From Semisulcospira habei (Eukaryota > Mollusca > Gastropoda > Semisulcospiridae): 64,000 nt of DNA. Below, piece after piece: positions 62,815 through 64,000 of this stretch (position 1 is the stretch's first letter; each line of letters begins with the position of its first letter). The translations under genes were made by a program, and so were the position numbers. The stretch is from the NCBI GenBank assembly GCA_036245525.1, contig BTPG01000008.1, forward strand, positions 34,860,850 through 34,924,849, read 5' to 3'. The notes below the pieces were generated by a model. The model had not been told where the DNA came from. It saw nothing but the letters and a program-made list of their open reading frames with translations, and made no database searches.

Positions 62815-63510
62815 TAAAACCCGGAATAGCCTTTCTTAACCCCAAATAACCTTTTCTAAGCTAAAATAATCATATCTACAACTATTATTGAGAACCTAGA
62901 CGCAAAATAATCAAGTGTTAGAATAGAAGCTTGGTTTGCATATTTAAAGTTAATTAAGCTTAAAGGCTTAAGCCGTTTTTCACTGCCGATGACACGTTCA
63001 TTACTTCCCTTGCCCGAAAAGGGTCGGAATAGCCTCTCCAAAGCCAAATAACCACATAGACAAGTACTTAAAGTCGAAATCTTCAAATAGTTTTAAGTGC
63101 AATAAAAGTTGTTTACATAGAATTAGAAAGCTTCGAAGGGCTTGTTCTTTCAGCCTCTTGTTCTGTGCGTGTCTTCGCCTTGGGAGACTTCGCTTCGAAG
63201 CTTTCTAACGCCAAATACACAACTTTTATTGCACCTAAAACTTCAAATATAACATTTTTTGGACTTTCAGTACTTAATGTGTTTGTGATTATTTTGGCTT
63301 AGGAGAGGTCATTTCGACTGTTTTCGGACAGCGCGAGATCGTGTAGCAGCACGCTCATCGGCAGTGGACAACGGCTTACTATTACAACTTGATGAACTTT
63401 AATGCAAACCAAACTTCTAACACTTGATTATTGTATGTATAGGTACTCAATAATAGTTGTGAAATGGTTATTTTAGCTTAGGAAAGGTTATTCTGAGTTT
63501 TAGCAGGCCC
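62815..63510. repeat. ~700-bp foldback element (long imperfect palindrome)
   Basis: The left arm (AACCCGGAATAGCC..CTAAGCTAAAATAATCAT..CAACTATTATTGAG..AATCAAGTGTTAGA) is inverted at 63385-63505 (TCTAACACTTGATTATT..CTCAATAATAGTTGTG..GGTTATTTTAGCTTAGG). Inner arms also pair (TAGAAAGCTTCGAAGG with CTTCGAAGCTTTCTA, and CTGCCGATGA with TCATCGGCAG). The centre is about 63160. It lies within the intron after the MRAK exon. No ORF is seen. Confidence 0.85.
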
Positions 63511-63865
63511 CCCTCCCCCCCTGTAGGTCTATATGCCATGCGGTGCTTTTTGTTTGGCAACTTGCATTTTTACACCAGGGCCCAATAGGCCTAGGGAAGT
63601 TCCCCGTGTTGCCTAGGAGCATTGGCGCGTCCGCCGCCATCTTGAGAGGATATGATAGTATTCAGATAGTAGTGAAGTAGTGTTTCAACGCATACCCTCC
63701 CCCCATAGGTCTATTTGCCATGTGGTGCATTTTGTTATGGCAACTTGCATTTTTGCCCCATGGCCTATAGGGCTCGGGAAGTTCTCCGCGTTGCCTAGGT
63801 CGGACGCCATCTTGGGAATATGTGATGGCCTTCAGATAGTAATGAAGTAGTGGTCCAACCCGTTT
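63500..63865. repeat. ~180-bp tandem duplication with YY1-type motifs
   Basis: CCCCCTGTAGGTCTATATGCCATG..GGCAACTTGCATTTTT..GTTGCCTAGG..CGCCATCTTG..CAGATAGTAGTGAAGTAGTG occurs twice (from about 63515 and 63700). Each unit has a YY1-like CGCCATCTTG (63635-63644 and 63805-63814). Confidence 0.75.
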
Positions 63866-64000
63866 TTCTTGTTTCTTCCTCTTTGGAAACAGATTCTGGT
63901 TAGCGGTTTCCTACGGTGATGGCAAGGCTTGCTGTTGTTGCCTTCTTTCACGACAGGACTTTAATGACATTGTCCTTGCAGCGATTTCCCTACGAGCGCC
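63866..64000 (+). other. Possible splice acceptor at right edge
   Basis: TTGTCCTTGCAG at 63969-63980 is a good acceptor, followed by 19-20 bases open in all frames (in the MRAK frame: RFPYER). It does not continue as RPL41, which needs Trp next. It could be an exon of a different gene or chance. Confidence 0.3.

Noticed and set aside
63981..64000. Second RPL41 exon at the right edge
   Set aside because: The frame reads RFPYER rather than the expected WRKKR, so it is not the continuation of MRAK in RPL41.

Overview
This window comes from an animal nuclear genome: an intron-rich, repeat-laden invertebrate. The repeat types (DIRS retrotransposons, a Polinton, L2/CR1-like LINEs, tRNA-derived SINEs, palindromic MITEs) suggest a marine spiralian such as a mollusc, but that taxonomic guess is inference. 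There is no bacterial-style operon organisation.

The host backbone is one gene, TAF5 (TFIID subunit 5), on the minus strand. I could follow it through 19 coding exons, from the ATG at 62196 to the stop at 9520. The exons total 2028 nt (675 codons plus stop), every intron phase is compatible, and every intron has GT..AG ends. Head-to-head with it, about 180 bp away, starts a plus-strand gene with a 5'TOP-like start and a first coding exon reading MRAK. This is most likely RPL41, whose remainder would lie beyond the right edge.

Layout: 1-~7790 is part of a Polinton/Maverick element. It holds a packaging ATPase C-terminus, a small ORF and a broken protein-primed DNA polymerase on plus, then an intact integrase and four small proteins on minus. 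Two copies of one SINE-like repeat, each with target-site duplications, have split two Polinton genes. 7790-9519 is intergenic sequence with MITEs. 9520-17552 holds the WD40 exons of TAF5 in short introns seeded with palindromic MITEs. The introns between 17553 and 60644 carry five DIRS-1-like tyrosine-recombinase retrotransposons and a sixth nested in the first: A 17816-28085 (with B nested at 19458-22429), C 30851-36770, D 38600-39679, E 40551-47757 and F 53684-60053. They make up roughly half of the window. Each of A, B, C, E and F has inverted termini and an internal complementary region (ICR); D keeps one terminus and its ICR. E is nearly intact: gag, RT, RNase H/methyltransferase-like region and tyrosine recombinase are all readable, and only an 888-bp TIR element interrupts the RT. 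E itself sits inside a LINE, which appears to sit inside a Tigger-like DNA transposon.

62197-64000 holds the shared TAF5/RPL41 promoter, the start of the putative RPL41 gene, a ~700-bp foldback palindrome and a ~180-bp tandem duplication carrying YY1-type motifs.

The most interesting signals are: (i) each DIRS copy has its own core sequence, and the same core appears at both ends and in the ICR; (ii) several families of perfectly palindromic MITEs end in TTAACCCTTT or close variants, and lie inside transcribed TAF5 introns; (iii) a possible alternative TAF5 first exon lies next to DIRS F and would join exon 4 in frame.
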